NCBI GenBank assembly: GCA_045046885.1
Contig: JASFYX010000002.1
Location: 1 to 64,000, forward strand
Reading direction: 5' to 3'
DNA: 64,000 bases
From: CG1-02-35-72 sp045046885
GTDB lineage: Bacteria > Bacteroidota > Bacteroidia > Flavobacteriales > Flavobacteriaceae
The notes beneath the pieces were generated by a model, which was given only the letters and a program-made list of their open reading frames with translations, searched no databases and was not told the DNA's origin. Positions 45,405 to 53,043 of the stretch are shown here, in pieces. A program made the translations under genes and the position numbers. The stretch's first letter is position 1, and every line of letters starts with the position of its first letter.

Positions 45405-46673
45405 TTAATTAATAATAGGTATACTAATTGTAATTTTAGTACCTAGGTTTAATTTACTTTCTAGAAATATTTTTCCTTTGTGCAAATTAATCATTTTTTT
45501 AACATAATATAAACCTAGTCCATATCCTTTTACGGTATATAAATCGCCTGAGGGAATACGAAAGTGTTTTTTAAATACATTTTTTTGATGTTCTTTATTT
45601 ATACCAATACCATTATCGGTAATAGAAATGCACAATTTATTATCAATAATGAAAGCTTCTAAATCAATTTTTGGTTTGTTAAAACTGTATTTTTTAGCAT
45701 TGTCAAGCAAATTATTTATGGCATTACTTAAATGTTTGGTATGACATTTTAGCTTTAAAGAAGTCTCTTTAATATCATATTTAAAATCAACAGCTTCCAT
45801 TTCGGAGTTTCTTTTAAAATCTTTACACAACTTTAATATATATGGGTAAAAATCGACTTCAGTTAGTTTTATATTATTGTTCTTTCCTTCAAATCTTGCC
45901 AATTGTAAAACATTTTCTATTTGCTCTTTTAAGCGTTCATTCTCGTTTTTAATAATATCTAAATAAGCTTTAGTTTCTTTGGTCTCATTTTTACGCAACA
46001 TTTTAGTTGCTAAACCAATCGAAAAAACAGGCGTTTTTAATTCGTGTGTCAAATTATTGATAAAATCATTGGTCCGTGTAATGATACTTTGCTGCCAATA
46101 AAAAGATCTTAAAACCCAAATAACCACTAGTATAATTACCATCATAAAAATAAAACTCGGAATTATCAATCCATTTAATTGAAATAAAAAATATTCGTTT
46201 ATTTTATTGAATTGTAGTTCTAATATTACATTTTGATGTACTAAATTCGGCAAATAACCTTTCAGCTGAATAGGATATATTTTCAGTTTTGTTTCTTGTT
46301 CTATAAAGTTTTTCGATGTTAAATATAACGATGTATCTTTTACATAAATTTTATATTCAAAATTGGTTTTAATACCATTTACTAGAAGTTTATATGCTAA
46401 AAAATCATTTAAATAATATATTGACGCCTCTTTAACACTATCTAACTTTGTTTTAAAATAAGTATCGTCGTTGGTAATGGCTTTCCCTAATAGAAAAGTC
46501 AACTTATTGTTATAACTCAAATCGGTTTGAATAGTCTTTACCGATTTCCCAATATTTTGATTAAATTGTACTTTAGCTAAATTGAGACCTATCTTTAAAT
46601 ATTGATATTGCGTAACACCCAATCCTATAACCGAAATGGTGAAAATTATAATATAAAGATGTCTTTTTTTCAA
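45405..46673 (-). CDS. Membrane sensor histidine kinase
   Basis: Two membrane segments (about 5-22 and 168-190) enclose a periplasmic sensor region of roughly 145 residues with no domain I recognise. The cytosolic part has the phospho-accepting His210 (FINNLTHELKTP), the N box (NAINNLLDNAKKYS), the G1 box (ITDNGIGI) and G2 box (GYGLGLYYVKKM) of HisKA/HATPase kinases. There is no HAMP domain between the second helix and the H box. It is divergent from the MFS-trehalase genes and sits in front of its response regulator. The signal is unknown. Confidence 0.92.
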   Translation of the reverse strand: MKKRHLYIIIFTISVIGLGVTQYQYLKIGLNLAKVQFNQNIGKSVKTIQTDLSYNNKLTFLLGKAITNDDTYFKTKLDSVKEASIYYLNDFLAYKLLVNGIKTNFEYKIYVKDTSLYLTSKNFIEQETKLKIYPIQLKGYLPNLVHQNVILELQFNKINEYFLFQLNGLIIPSFIFMMVIILVVIWVLRSFYWQQSIITRTNDFINNLTHELKTPVFSIGLATKMLRKNETKETKAYLDIIKNENERLKEQIENVLQLARFEGKNNNIKLTEVDFYPYILKLCKDFKRNSEMEAVDFKYDIKETSLKLKCHTKHLSNAINNLLDNAKKYSFNKPKIDLEAFIIDNKLCISITDNGIGINKEHQKNVFKKHFRIPSGDLYTVKGYGLGLYYVKKMINLHKGKIFLESKLNLGTKITISIPIIN

Positions 46674-46815
46674 ACGAATAGGGTCTGGTAGATTTACTTC
46701 AAAGATACTTAAAGTAAATATTTTAATCGAATAATTAATCTAAATATTTGAAATTAAAGCCTCTATTTTAATTCAAAAAATAGCTTATTACATTAATTTA
46801 TTAACACTTAATTTC

Positions 46816-46829
46816 CGAAACCGTTTTCG
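46816..46829. promoter_or_regulatory. 14-bp LacI-like operator, site 3 (MFS-trehalase)
   Basis: CGAAACCGTTTTCG is the same 14-mer as sites 1 and 2. It stands between the divergent kinase and MFS-trehalase genes, about 100 bp upstream of the TACTTTTG box. A third exact match in front of a trehalase gives the probable inducer class for the set. Confidence 0.72.
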
Positions 46830-46928
46830 CAATATTAATGACTAGCTACTTAACTTCATATGTCTTAAATAATTTCATTATTAATTAAATCAAATTTTTT
46901 TTAATTCTTCATAATTCAAAATAATAAC

Positions 46929-46936
46929 TACTTTTG
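46929..46936 (+). promoter_or_regulatory. Candidate -7 box for MFS-trehalase operon
   Basis: TACTTTTG matches TAnnTTTG and would start a transcript roughly 45 bp before the MFS start codon. A convincing -33 element is not visible in the T-rich stretch upstream. Confidence 0.35.
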
Positions 46937-46988
46937 AAACACTCTGTTATTTACAAAAAACACCCAACAGGTTAAATATCTTTTATTT

Positions 46989-48242
46989 ATGAAAAATTTA
47001 GGCATTAAAATATCGCTTTTTATCAATTATTTTGTTTTTGCAATTCTCTTAAATAGTGTAGGTGCTGTCATTTTACAAGTACAACGTAATTTTGAAATCA
47101 CAAAATCTGCTGCTAGTATTTTAGAAGGTTTTAAAGATTTACCCATCGCCATTTTCTCATTTTTATTAGCGTCATTTATTCCAAAAATAGGTTATAAAAA
47201 ATCGATGATTATTGCCTTAATAATGGTTATACTATCCTCTTTTGTAATGCCATTTGCCAATGATTTTTGGTTTTTTAAAGCCCAATTTTTTATGGTTGGT
47301 GTTTCCTTTGCACTTATAAAAGTTAGTGTTTATGCCACTATAGGATTGGTTACCAATAACGAAAAAGAGCACTCTAGTTTTATGAGTTTGCTCGAAGGTT
47401 TTTTTATGATTGGCGTACTGTTGGGTAACATTTTATTTAGTCTTTTTATTGATGATGCCAATCCAAAATCTGAGATATGGCTAAATGTTTATTGGATTTT
47501 AGGAATCCTCAGCATCATAGCACTTGTATTTTTAATCTTTGCTAAACTTGATGAAAGTGGCACAAAAGTAGAAGGTCGCGCTCTAAGTGAAGATTTTACT
47601 GCCATGGTAAAAATGATTGTTTTGCCTCTGGTACTTGTCTTTATTATGTGTGTATTTTTATATGTTTTAATCGAGCAAAGTTTCCAAACTTGGACACCAA
47701 CATTCTATAAAAATATTTTAAAAGTGCCAGCCAGTATGAGTATTCAAGCAGGGGCTGTCTTAGCGGGTGCTTTTGCTATTGGTCGTTTTATAGCAGGAAT
47801 GGCTTTAAAAAGAATAAATTGGATTTATGTTGTCACCTTTTGTATTTTAATGACGGGTACCATTGTTTTAATTGTACTCCCTCTTACTCACAATATTCAT
47901 CACGTCGATAATATGACTTGGTTTAAAGCACCATTTATAGCGTATCTTTTCCCATTAATGGGCATCTTTTTAGCCCCTATTTACCCAGCTATCAATTCGG
48001 TTATTTTAAGTTCTTTACCTAAACATATGCACAGTTCCATGTCCGGACTCATAGTGGTGTTTTCGGCTTTAGGCGGCACAACGGGCTCTATCATAACAGG
48101 TCACGTTTTTGATTATTTTGATGGTCAAACAGCCTTTTATTTTTCCTTAATTCCCATGTTTTTATTACTGATTACGCTTCAATTATTTAACCGAATTATC
48201 AAAAAAAATGCAGTTAAAGCTCAACGTACAACAAACACTTAA
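46989..48242 (+). CDS. MFS sugar transporter, probable trehalose/disaccharide carrier
   Basis: Twelve hydrophobic segments are readable, beginning with ISLFINYFVFAILLNSVGAVIL; charged loops fall where the MFS fold expects them (IPKIGYKKSM between helices 2 and 3). The end is cytosolic and lysine-rich. It resembles FucP-like major-facilitator sugar symporters more than drug exporters. Its coding end overlaps the trehalase start by 35 bp, so both are surely made together, and the trehalase has no signal peptide. The simplest reading is import of intact trehalose across the inner membrane followed by cytosolic cleavage. Substrate identity is inference from this pairing. Confidence 0.82.
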   Translation: MKNLGIKISLFINYFVFAILLNSVGAVILQVQRNFEITKSAASILEGFKDLPIAIFSFLLASFIPKIGYKKSMIIALIMVILSSFVMPFANDFWFFKAQFFMVGVSFALIKVSVYATIGLVTNNEKEHSSFMSLLEGFFMIGVLLGNILFSLFIDDANPKSEIWLNVYWILGILSIIALVFLIFAKLDESGTKVEGRALSEDFTAMVKMIVLPLVLVFIMCVFLYVLIEQSFQTWTPTFYKNILKVPASMSIQAGAVLAGAFAIGRFIAGMALKRINWIYVVTFCILMTGTIVLIVLPLTHNIHHVDNMTWFKAPFIAYLFPLMGIFLAPIYPAINSVILSSLPKHMHSSMSGLIVVFSALGGTTGSIITGHVFDYFDGQTAFYFSLIPMFLLLITLQLFNRIIKKNAVKAQRTTNT

Positions 48243-50091
48243 AGCCCTACTTACTCAAGAAGATACCGATGGTGATAAAAAAATAACCATCGAAGATAAA
48301 GGGCCGAAAAAATTTAAGCTAACCGATGTCAAAACACAACAAGAATTCGATGTTGAGGGTACTTATGCTTTATCAAATTTGTTGCAAGAATTAGTTTTAG
48401 CACTTGAACAAAATGAAGAAATCGGTTTAATCGATACCCAAAAAATTACAATGCCCCCCATTGAGCGTTTGTCTTATATGATTTCAAACCATTTCTGGGA
48501 TGGATTAACGCGTAAAATTGACGCTGAAGGTTTAGTGCAAATTTTACAAGATGATAAATCTGAAACCGATAAACAGTATCTCTACATTCCTTTTTCGGAT
48601 ACAGTTTCTTTCAATTATTTTAAAAATCTTGAAGCTAATCACCCGAAATTAGAAGTTGTAAGATTGCCAAAAGATGTCAATCCCGAATATGTACGACAGT
48701 TAAATGACAAACCTGGTTTATTGGGTTTAAAATTGGAAAAGGATAAAAATGGATTGCAAGGTGTCCCTTTTGTAGTGCCCGGTGGCCGATTTAACGAAAT
48801 GTATGGTTGGGACAGTTATTTTGAATCTATTGGTTTATTATTATCTGGTAAAGGACATCTTGCCAAAGCTATGGCCGATAATTTTCAGTACGAAATAGAA
48901 CATTACGGAAAAATATTAAATGCCAATCGCACTTATTATCTCACTAGAACCCAGCCTCCTTTTTACACCTCTTTAATAAAAGAAATATTTGAAGCCAAAA
49001 TTAAAAAAGCCGATTTAAATTGGTTAAAATCAAATTTAACTACAGCCATAAAAGAATACGAAACAGTTTGGATGGTTAAAGGTGAACGACTTGCAGATAA
49101 CGGTCTAAATCGTTATTTAGCGCAAGGTATTGGCGTAACACCCGAAGCAGAGCAAGGCCATTATCACGCTGTTTTAAAACCTTATGCTGAAAAAGCTAAT
49201 TTGTCTGTTGAAACGTTTGAAAAAAAATACCTCAATCGTGAAATTGAGAGCTCCGAACTCGATGCATATTTTGTACACGACAGAACCGTTCGCGAAAGTG
49301 GTCACGATACGTCATACCGTATAGAAGGCGATTGTGCTCATTTAAATTCGGCCGATCTCAATACCTTTTTATATCAATATGAATGCGATTTTGCCTATCT
49401 CATTAAAACTTATTTTAAGGGCAATTTTATTTTAAATGATGGTCGTGTTTTAAATGCAAATTACTGGCTACAAAAAGCAGACAATCGCAAAGAATTAATG
49501 ATGCAGTATTTATGGAATGAAGAGGCTAAAATATTTTACGATTACAATTTCGTTACTAAATCACAGAAAAAATTCGATTCGCCTATCGGTTTATTACCAC
49601 TTTGGGCAAAAATGATTTCTTCCGATAAGGCTACAAAAATAGTAAAACAAAATCTGGATAAAATGACATATTTAGGTGGTGTAGCTGGCTGTTCAAAAGA
49701 GTCCCTCGAAAAATTTCATAAAAATGGGCCTGCCCGTCAATGGGATTATCCTTACGGTTGGGCACCTCATCAAATGATGCTTTGGAAAGGTTTACTCAAT
49801 TACGATTTAAAAAAAGAAGCTTACAATATTATGTACCGTTGGTTGTGGATGATTACCAAAAATGCGGTTAATTACAATGGCACAATTCCCGAAAAATATG
49901 ACGTTGTTATTGCCACACATAAAGTGTTTGCAGAATATGGTAATGTGGGTACTAATTTCGAATATATCACCCGTGAAGGATTTGGTTGGATGAATGCTTC
50001 TTACCTTTACGGATTACATTTGCTACCAAAAAAATACTATCAAGATTTGAACAATTTAACGCCTCCTGACAAGATTTCTTTTGCAGATTAG
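48208..50091 (+). CDS. GH37 trehalase of the neutral (EF-hand) type
   Basis: It hydrolyses trehalose to two glucose molecules in the cytosol; no signal peptide is present. Trehalase signature 1 is PGGRFNEMYGWDSY (191-204) and signature 2 is QWDYPYGWAP (511-520). The likely catalytic acid is Asp367 in ESGHDTS, and the base is the Glu in NFEYITREGFGWMNAS. The N-terminus carries a calcium loop, DTDGDKKITIED (19-30), then GTYALSNLLQEL. Fungal neutral trehalases have the same DTD...ITIED loop and the same AEYGN...EGFGW ending, so this is the neutral rather than the periplasmic TreA type. It lacks the fungal phosphorylated N-terminal tail. The ATG at 48208 is needed to keep the EF loop; it lies inside the MFS gene. 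Its stop overlaps the convergent transporter by 4 bp. Confidence 0.93.
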   Translation: MQLKLNVQQTLKALLTQEDTDGDKKITIEDKGPKKFKLTDVKTQQEFDVEGTYALSNLLQELVLALEQNEEIGLIDTQKITMPPIERLSYMISNHFWDGLTRKIDAEGLVQILQDDKSETDKQYLYIPFSDTVSFNYFKNLEANHPKLEVVRLPKDVNPEYVRQLNDKPGLLGLKLEKDKNGLQGVPFVVPGGRFNEMYGWDSYFESIGLLLSGKGHLAKAMADNFQYEIEHYGKILNANRTYYLTRTQPPFYTSLIKEIFEAKIKKADLNWLKSNLTTAIKEYETVWMVKGERLADNGLNRYLAQGIGVTPEAEQGHYHAVLKPYAEKANLSVETFEKKYLNREIESSELDAYFVHDRTVRESGHDTSYRIEGDCAHLNSADLNTFLYQYECDFAYLIKTYFKGNFILNDGRVLNANYWLQKADNRKELMMQYLWNEEAKIFYDYNFVTKSQKKFDSPIGLLPLWAKMISSDKATKIVKQNLDKMTYLGGVAGCSKESLEKFHKNGPARQWDYPYGWAPHQMMLWKGLLNYDLKKEAYNIMYRWLWMITKNAVNYNGTIPEKYDVVIATHKVFAEYGNVGTNFEYITREGFGWMNASYLYGLHLLPKKYYQDLNNLTPPDKISFAD

Positions 50092-50780
50092 TCAATAAAA
50101 GAAATTTCTTCGCCAACTTTTAAATTGAATTTTTTTCTAAAGTAATAGACTGCTGCATAAATTAAAGGTGTGTCAATTAAAGCAATAAGTACCTTAAACA
50201 GATAGCCATTTATTAAAAGTTTCCCGAATAAATTCCACTCAATAACTTCAAATGAACACAATAAAACCAATACTGTAAAGGTGTCAAGAAATTGTGAACT
50301 GATTGTAGAAAAATTATTGCGCATCCACAAGTGTTTGCCTTTGGTTAATTTTTTCCAAAAATGAAATATTTTAATATCTATAAACTGCGCCACCAAATAG
50401 GCCATCATCGATGAAAAAACGGCTATAGCCGAAAAACCAAAAACCTTGTGATACATATCATCGCCTACAGGCGACCACTGTGTAGCCGGTGCGCCATCGG
50501 CAACTATAATAATGAGCAAAGCAAAAAGGGAGGCAAAAATACCCGCAATCACCACTTTATTGGCTTTCTTTTTCCCGTAAATTTCTGAGATAATATCGGT
50601 AATTATAAATGTAATGGGATAGGGTAAAATCCCTACAGATAATTCAAAATGATACCATCCAAAAGGATTCCAAGTAAAGAACTTTTGGAAGATTAAATTA
50701 GAAACTACCAAGGCTGTAATAAACAGTGTGGCTAGTATTAAATATATTTGATGAGCTAAGAGTTTTTGCTTTAAGGACAT
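50088..50780 (-). CDS. yhhQ: Queuosine precursor transporter, VUT/YhhQ family
   Basis: Six hydrophobic segments and family motifs, including FSVGIL-like LSVGILPYPITFIITDIISEIYGKKKANKV and AYLVAQFIDIKIFHFWKK, identify the YhhQ/VUT group, which carries the deazapurine precursors preQ0 or preQ1 for tRNA queuosine. The length of 230 residues is normal. It is convergent with the trehalase gene (4-bp overlap of ends) and divergent from fabD, so it is an independent unit. Confidence 0.9.
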   Translation of the reverse strand: MSLKQKLLAHQIYLILATLFITALVVSNLIFQKFFTWNPFGWYHFELSVGILPYPITFIITDIISEIYGKKKANKVVIAGIFASLFALLIIIVADGAPATQWSPVGDDMYHKVFGFSAIAVFSSMMAYLVAQFIDIKIFHFWKKLTKGKHLWMRNNFSTISSQFLDTFTVLVLLCSFEVIEWNLFGKLLINGYLFKVLIALIDTPLIYAAVYYFRKKFNLKVGEEISFID

Positions 50781-50832
50781 ATAAAAATTAACAAGGCACT
50801 AAAATATAAAAATTAAATTAGTTGAAATTTTC

Positions 50833-50840
50833 TACATTTG
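50833..50840 (+). promoter_or_regulatory. Candidate -7 box for fabD
   Basis: TACATTTG matches the TAnnTTTG consensus and lies 40 bp before the fabD start, a normal leader length. No clear -33 box is seen. Confidence 0.35.
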
Positions 50841-50880
50841 TTTTAGCAAAACCTAACAAAAAATCAGAATTAATTAATTT

Positions 50881-51777
50881 ATGAAAGCACATATTTTCCC
50901 AGGACAAGGCGCACAGCACACAGGTATGGGATTAGACCTCTACGAAAATGCGACTTTAGCTCAAGAACTTTTTGAACAAGCCAATGACATTTTAGGATTC
51001 TGTATTACCGATATTATGTTTGAAGGCGCTGCCGAAGACCTCAAACAAACCAAAGTTACCCAACCAGCCATTTTTTTACATTCGGTTATTCTAGCACAAA
51101 TTTTAGGCAATGTTTTTAAACCCGAAATGGTAGCAGGGCATTCTTTGGGTGAATTTTCGGCTTTGGTGGCTAACAAAACACTCACTTTTGAAGATGGTTT
51201 AAAATTGGTTTATCAACGCGCTTTAGCGATGCAAAAAGCCTGTGAACTCAAACCTTCTACTATGGCCGCTGTTTTAGGTTTAGAAGACAAAGTTGTTGAA
51301 GACACTTGTGCTTCAATTGATGGTATCGTTGTAGCGGCTAATTATAATTGCCCTGGTCAATTGGTTATTTCGGGTGATATTGATGCTATTAATAAAGCTT
51401 GCGAAGCTCTTACTGCTAAAGGCGCACGTCGGGCTTTGGTATTGCCTGTTGGCGGTGCTTTTCATTCGCCTTTAATGGAACCGGCTCGCGAAGAATTGGC
51501 TTCCGCTATTGAGAATACCGTTTTTCATACACCTAGTTGTCCTATTTATCAGAATGTAACAGCAAAAGCCGTAACCAATCCTGACACCATTAAAAAGAAT
51601 TTAATGTTACAATTAACAGCACCCGTAAGATGGACACAAACCATCCAGCAAATGATAAAAGACGGCGGCACCGAGTTTATTGAAGTCGGTCCTGGTAAAG
51701 TTTTACAAGGTTTAATGCGCAAAATCGACCGCAATGTCAGTACCTATAACGCCAGTTTAGAAGATTTAAATTTATAA
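50881..51777 (+). CDS. fabD: Malonyl-CoA:ACP transacylase
   Basis: FabD moves the malonyl group from CoA to acyl carrier protein, feeding fatty-acid synthesis. The N-terminal FPGQGAQHTGMG and the nucleophile elbow AGHSLGEFSAL (catalytic Ser in GHSLG) are diagnostic; an arginine and a histidine (AFHSPLM) complete the active site. Its length of 298 aa is standard. It is followed after 1 bp by an enoyl-CoA hydratase gene, so acyl metabolism genes are grouped here. It is not near other fab genes in the window. Confidence 0.95.
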   Translation: MKAHIFPGQGAQHTGMGLDLYENATLAQELFEQANDILGFCITDIMFEGAAEDLKQTKVTQPAIFLHSVILAQILGNVFKPEMVAGHSLGEFSALVANKTLTFEDGLKLVYQRALAMQKACELKPSTMAAVLGLEDKVVEDTCASIDGIVVAANYNCPGQLVISGDIDAINKACEALTAKGARRALVLPVGGAFHSPLMEPAREELASAIENTVFHTPSCPIYQNVTAKAVTNPDTIKKNLMLQLTAPVRWTQTIQQMIKDGGTEFIEVGPGKVLQGLMRKIDRNVSTYNASLEDLNL

Positions 51778-51778
51778 A

Positions 51779-52534
51779 ATGACACAAGGCTCTATTTCAA
51801 ATAATATTAAAAACACCGTAGCTACCGTTATATTTCAGCATCCGTCAAGTAATGCTTTTCCGGCTACTTTGCTACAAAAATTAGTCGATACACTAAATGA
51901 TTTAAGTCAGGATGATACAGTTAAAATCATCATCTTAAAAAGTGGTGGCAATCGCGCTTTTTGTGCCGGGGCATCATTCGATGAATTGTTAGCCATTAAA
52001 ACCCAAGAAGAAGGCACCCGCTTTTTTTCGGGATTTGCCAATTTGCTCAACGCGATGCGGATGTGTACCAAACCCATAATCGGACGTATTCAAGGCAAAG
52101 CCGTTGGTGGCGGCGTGGGTATTATTGCCGCTTGCGATTATACTTTTGCAACCGAACAAGCTGCGGTTAAATTATCAGAATTAAGTATTGGTATCGGCCC
52201 ATTTGTTATTGCGCCAGCCATTGAACGCAAAATTGGTGAAGCTGCTTTCTCAGAATTAAGTCTTTCGGGCACTTGGCATACTGCCGATTGGTGTCTTAAA
52301 AAAGGTCTTTATACACACCTCTTTAAAGACACTCCGGAAATGGATACCGCTTTAAAGGCTTTTGCCGATAAATTAGCGGGGCAAAGTAGAGATGCTCTGA
52401 GTACTATAAAAAAAATACTTTGGGAAAATACCGATAATTGGGATACGCTATTATACAAGCGCGCCGCTATGAGTGGTAAATTGGTTTTACGCGACAGCAC
52501 CAAACAAATCCTTAAAAATATCACTTCAAAATGA
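51779..52534 (+). CDS. Enoyl-CoA hydratase/isomerase family protein
   Basis: The crotonase fold is visible through GGNRAFCAGASFDE (oxyanion hole), PIIGRIQGKAVGGGVGIIAACDYTFAT (second oxyanion glycines) and KLSELSIGIGPF, whose glutamate is in a catalytic position. It may hydrate an enoyl-CoA in fatty- or amino-acid breakdown; similarity to methylglutaconyl-CoA hydratases is possible, but the exact substrate cannot be named. It begins 1 bp after fabD and overlaps a small membrane protein gene by 4 bp (ATGA). Confidence 0.88.
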   Translation: MTQGSISNNIKNTVATVIFQHPSSNAFPATLLQKLVDTLNDLSQDDTVKIIILKSGGNRAFCAGASFDELLAIKTQEEGTRFFSGFANLLNAMRMCTKPIIGRIQGKAVGGGVGIIAACDYTFATEQAAVKLSELSIGIGPFVIAPAIERKIGEAAFSELSLSGTWHTADWCLKKGLYTHLFKDTPEMDTALKAFADKLAGQSRDALSTIKKILWENTDNWDTLLYKRAAMSGKLVLRDSTKQILKNITSK

Positions 52535-52719
52535 TTGGAAAATTTTTATTCTTTATAAACCTCTTACAACAAGTTGACGTTGAAAAAAAACTAAAAGACG
52601 CCCCTGATAACCAATATGCCATTGGGGTTTTTATAGGCGAAATGCTGCCCTTTGTTATCTTAATTGGATTAGCTTATTTCTTTTTTTATTTGGCTAAAAA
52701 GAAGCGTAATAAATCGTGA
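52531..52719 (+). CDS. Small single-span membrane protein (62 aa), function unknown
   Basis: The start codon overlaps the hydratase stop, which supports real translation. Residues of about 31-55 (VFIGEMLPFVILIGLAYFFF) form one membrane helix, and a KKKRNKS tail marks the cytosolic end. I recognise no family. Being last in the fabD run, it may be a membrane accessory, but nothing in the sequence shows this. Confidence 0.6.
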   Translation: MIGKFLFFINLLQQVDVEKKLKDAPDNQYAIGVFIGEMLPFVILIGLAYFFFYLAKKKRNKS

Positions 52720-52745
52720 TTTCTTGTCTCTAAAATATCTAAATC

Positions 52746-52918
52746 ATATGTCGTACCTAAAGGCACGATTTTGACAGCTTATTTTTTATTACCTATATGT
52801 TGTCCCTATGGGACAGACGTAAAATTATAATATCCATTTTAAAGAAGTCCATTTATGGACTTAATATAGGTAACTGTTAGAAGCTCATTAGTTTGTTCTG
52901 CCTTTAGGTACAACATAT
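52746..52918. repeat. Nested palindromic repeat cluster
   Basis: The outer arms, 52746-52765 and 52899-52918, are inverted repeats with 19 of 20 positions matching (core GTACCTAAAGGCA). A related inner unit, ATATGTTGTCCCTATGGGAC, occupies 52795-52814 and contains the palindrome GTCCCTATGGGAC. GTCCATTTATGGAC (52847-52860) is another palindrome. The units share the ATATGTyGT lead, so the cluster looks like two or three REP-type elements inserted head to head. Such elements are usually spread by RAYT transposases, none of which is here. Confidence 0.75.
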
Positions 52919-52960
52919 AGATAACGACTAGCATAAACAAAAAACAGTGATTATCTTATT

Positions 52961-53013
52961 AATCAGCGTCATCAGCGTTCTATAAACACTTCCTCTATTT
53001 TTCACTATATTTG
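52961..53013 (+). repeat. 53-nt dispersed repeat, copy 1, with promoter-like box
   Basis: The stretch begins AATCAGCGTCATCAGCGTTC and ends in TATATTTG (53006-53013). It matches copy 2 (54663-54715) at 48 of 53 positions with no gaps. The end fits the TAnnTTTG promoter box and stands 30 bp before the aldehyde dehydrogenase start, so the repeat may supply the promoter. Confidence 0.75.
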
Positions 53014-53043
53014 AACATCGGCATTCAATAAAAAATACCATAC

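Larger units (their letters stand above)
46674..46988. other. 315-bp non-coding region between sensor kinase and MFS genes
   Basis: This divergent region holds operator site 3 (46816-46829), 143 bp from the kinase start and 160 bp from the MFS start, and a candidate -7 box TACTTTTG at 46929-46936 facing the MFS gene. The rest is AT-rich, with no coding potential and no RNA structure that I can defend. Confidence 0.6.
52720..53043. other. 324-bp non-coding region before the aldehyde dehydrogenase
   Basis: No open reading frame of interest is present. The left part is a nest of palindromic repeats (52746-52918) and the right part is copy 1 of a 53-nt dispersed repeat (52961-53013) that contains a TATATTTG box. 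Confidence 0.7.
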
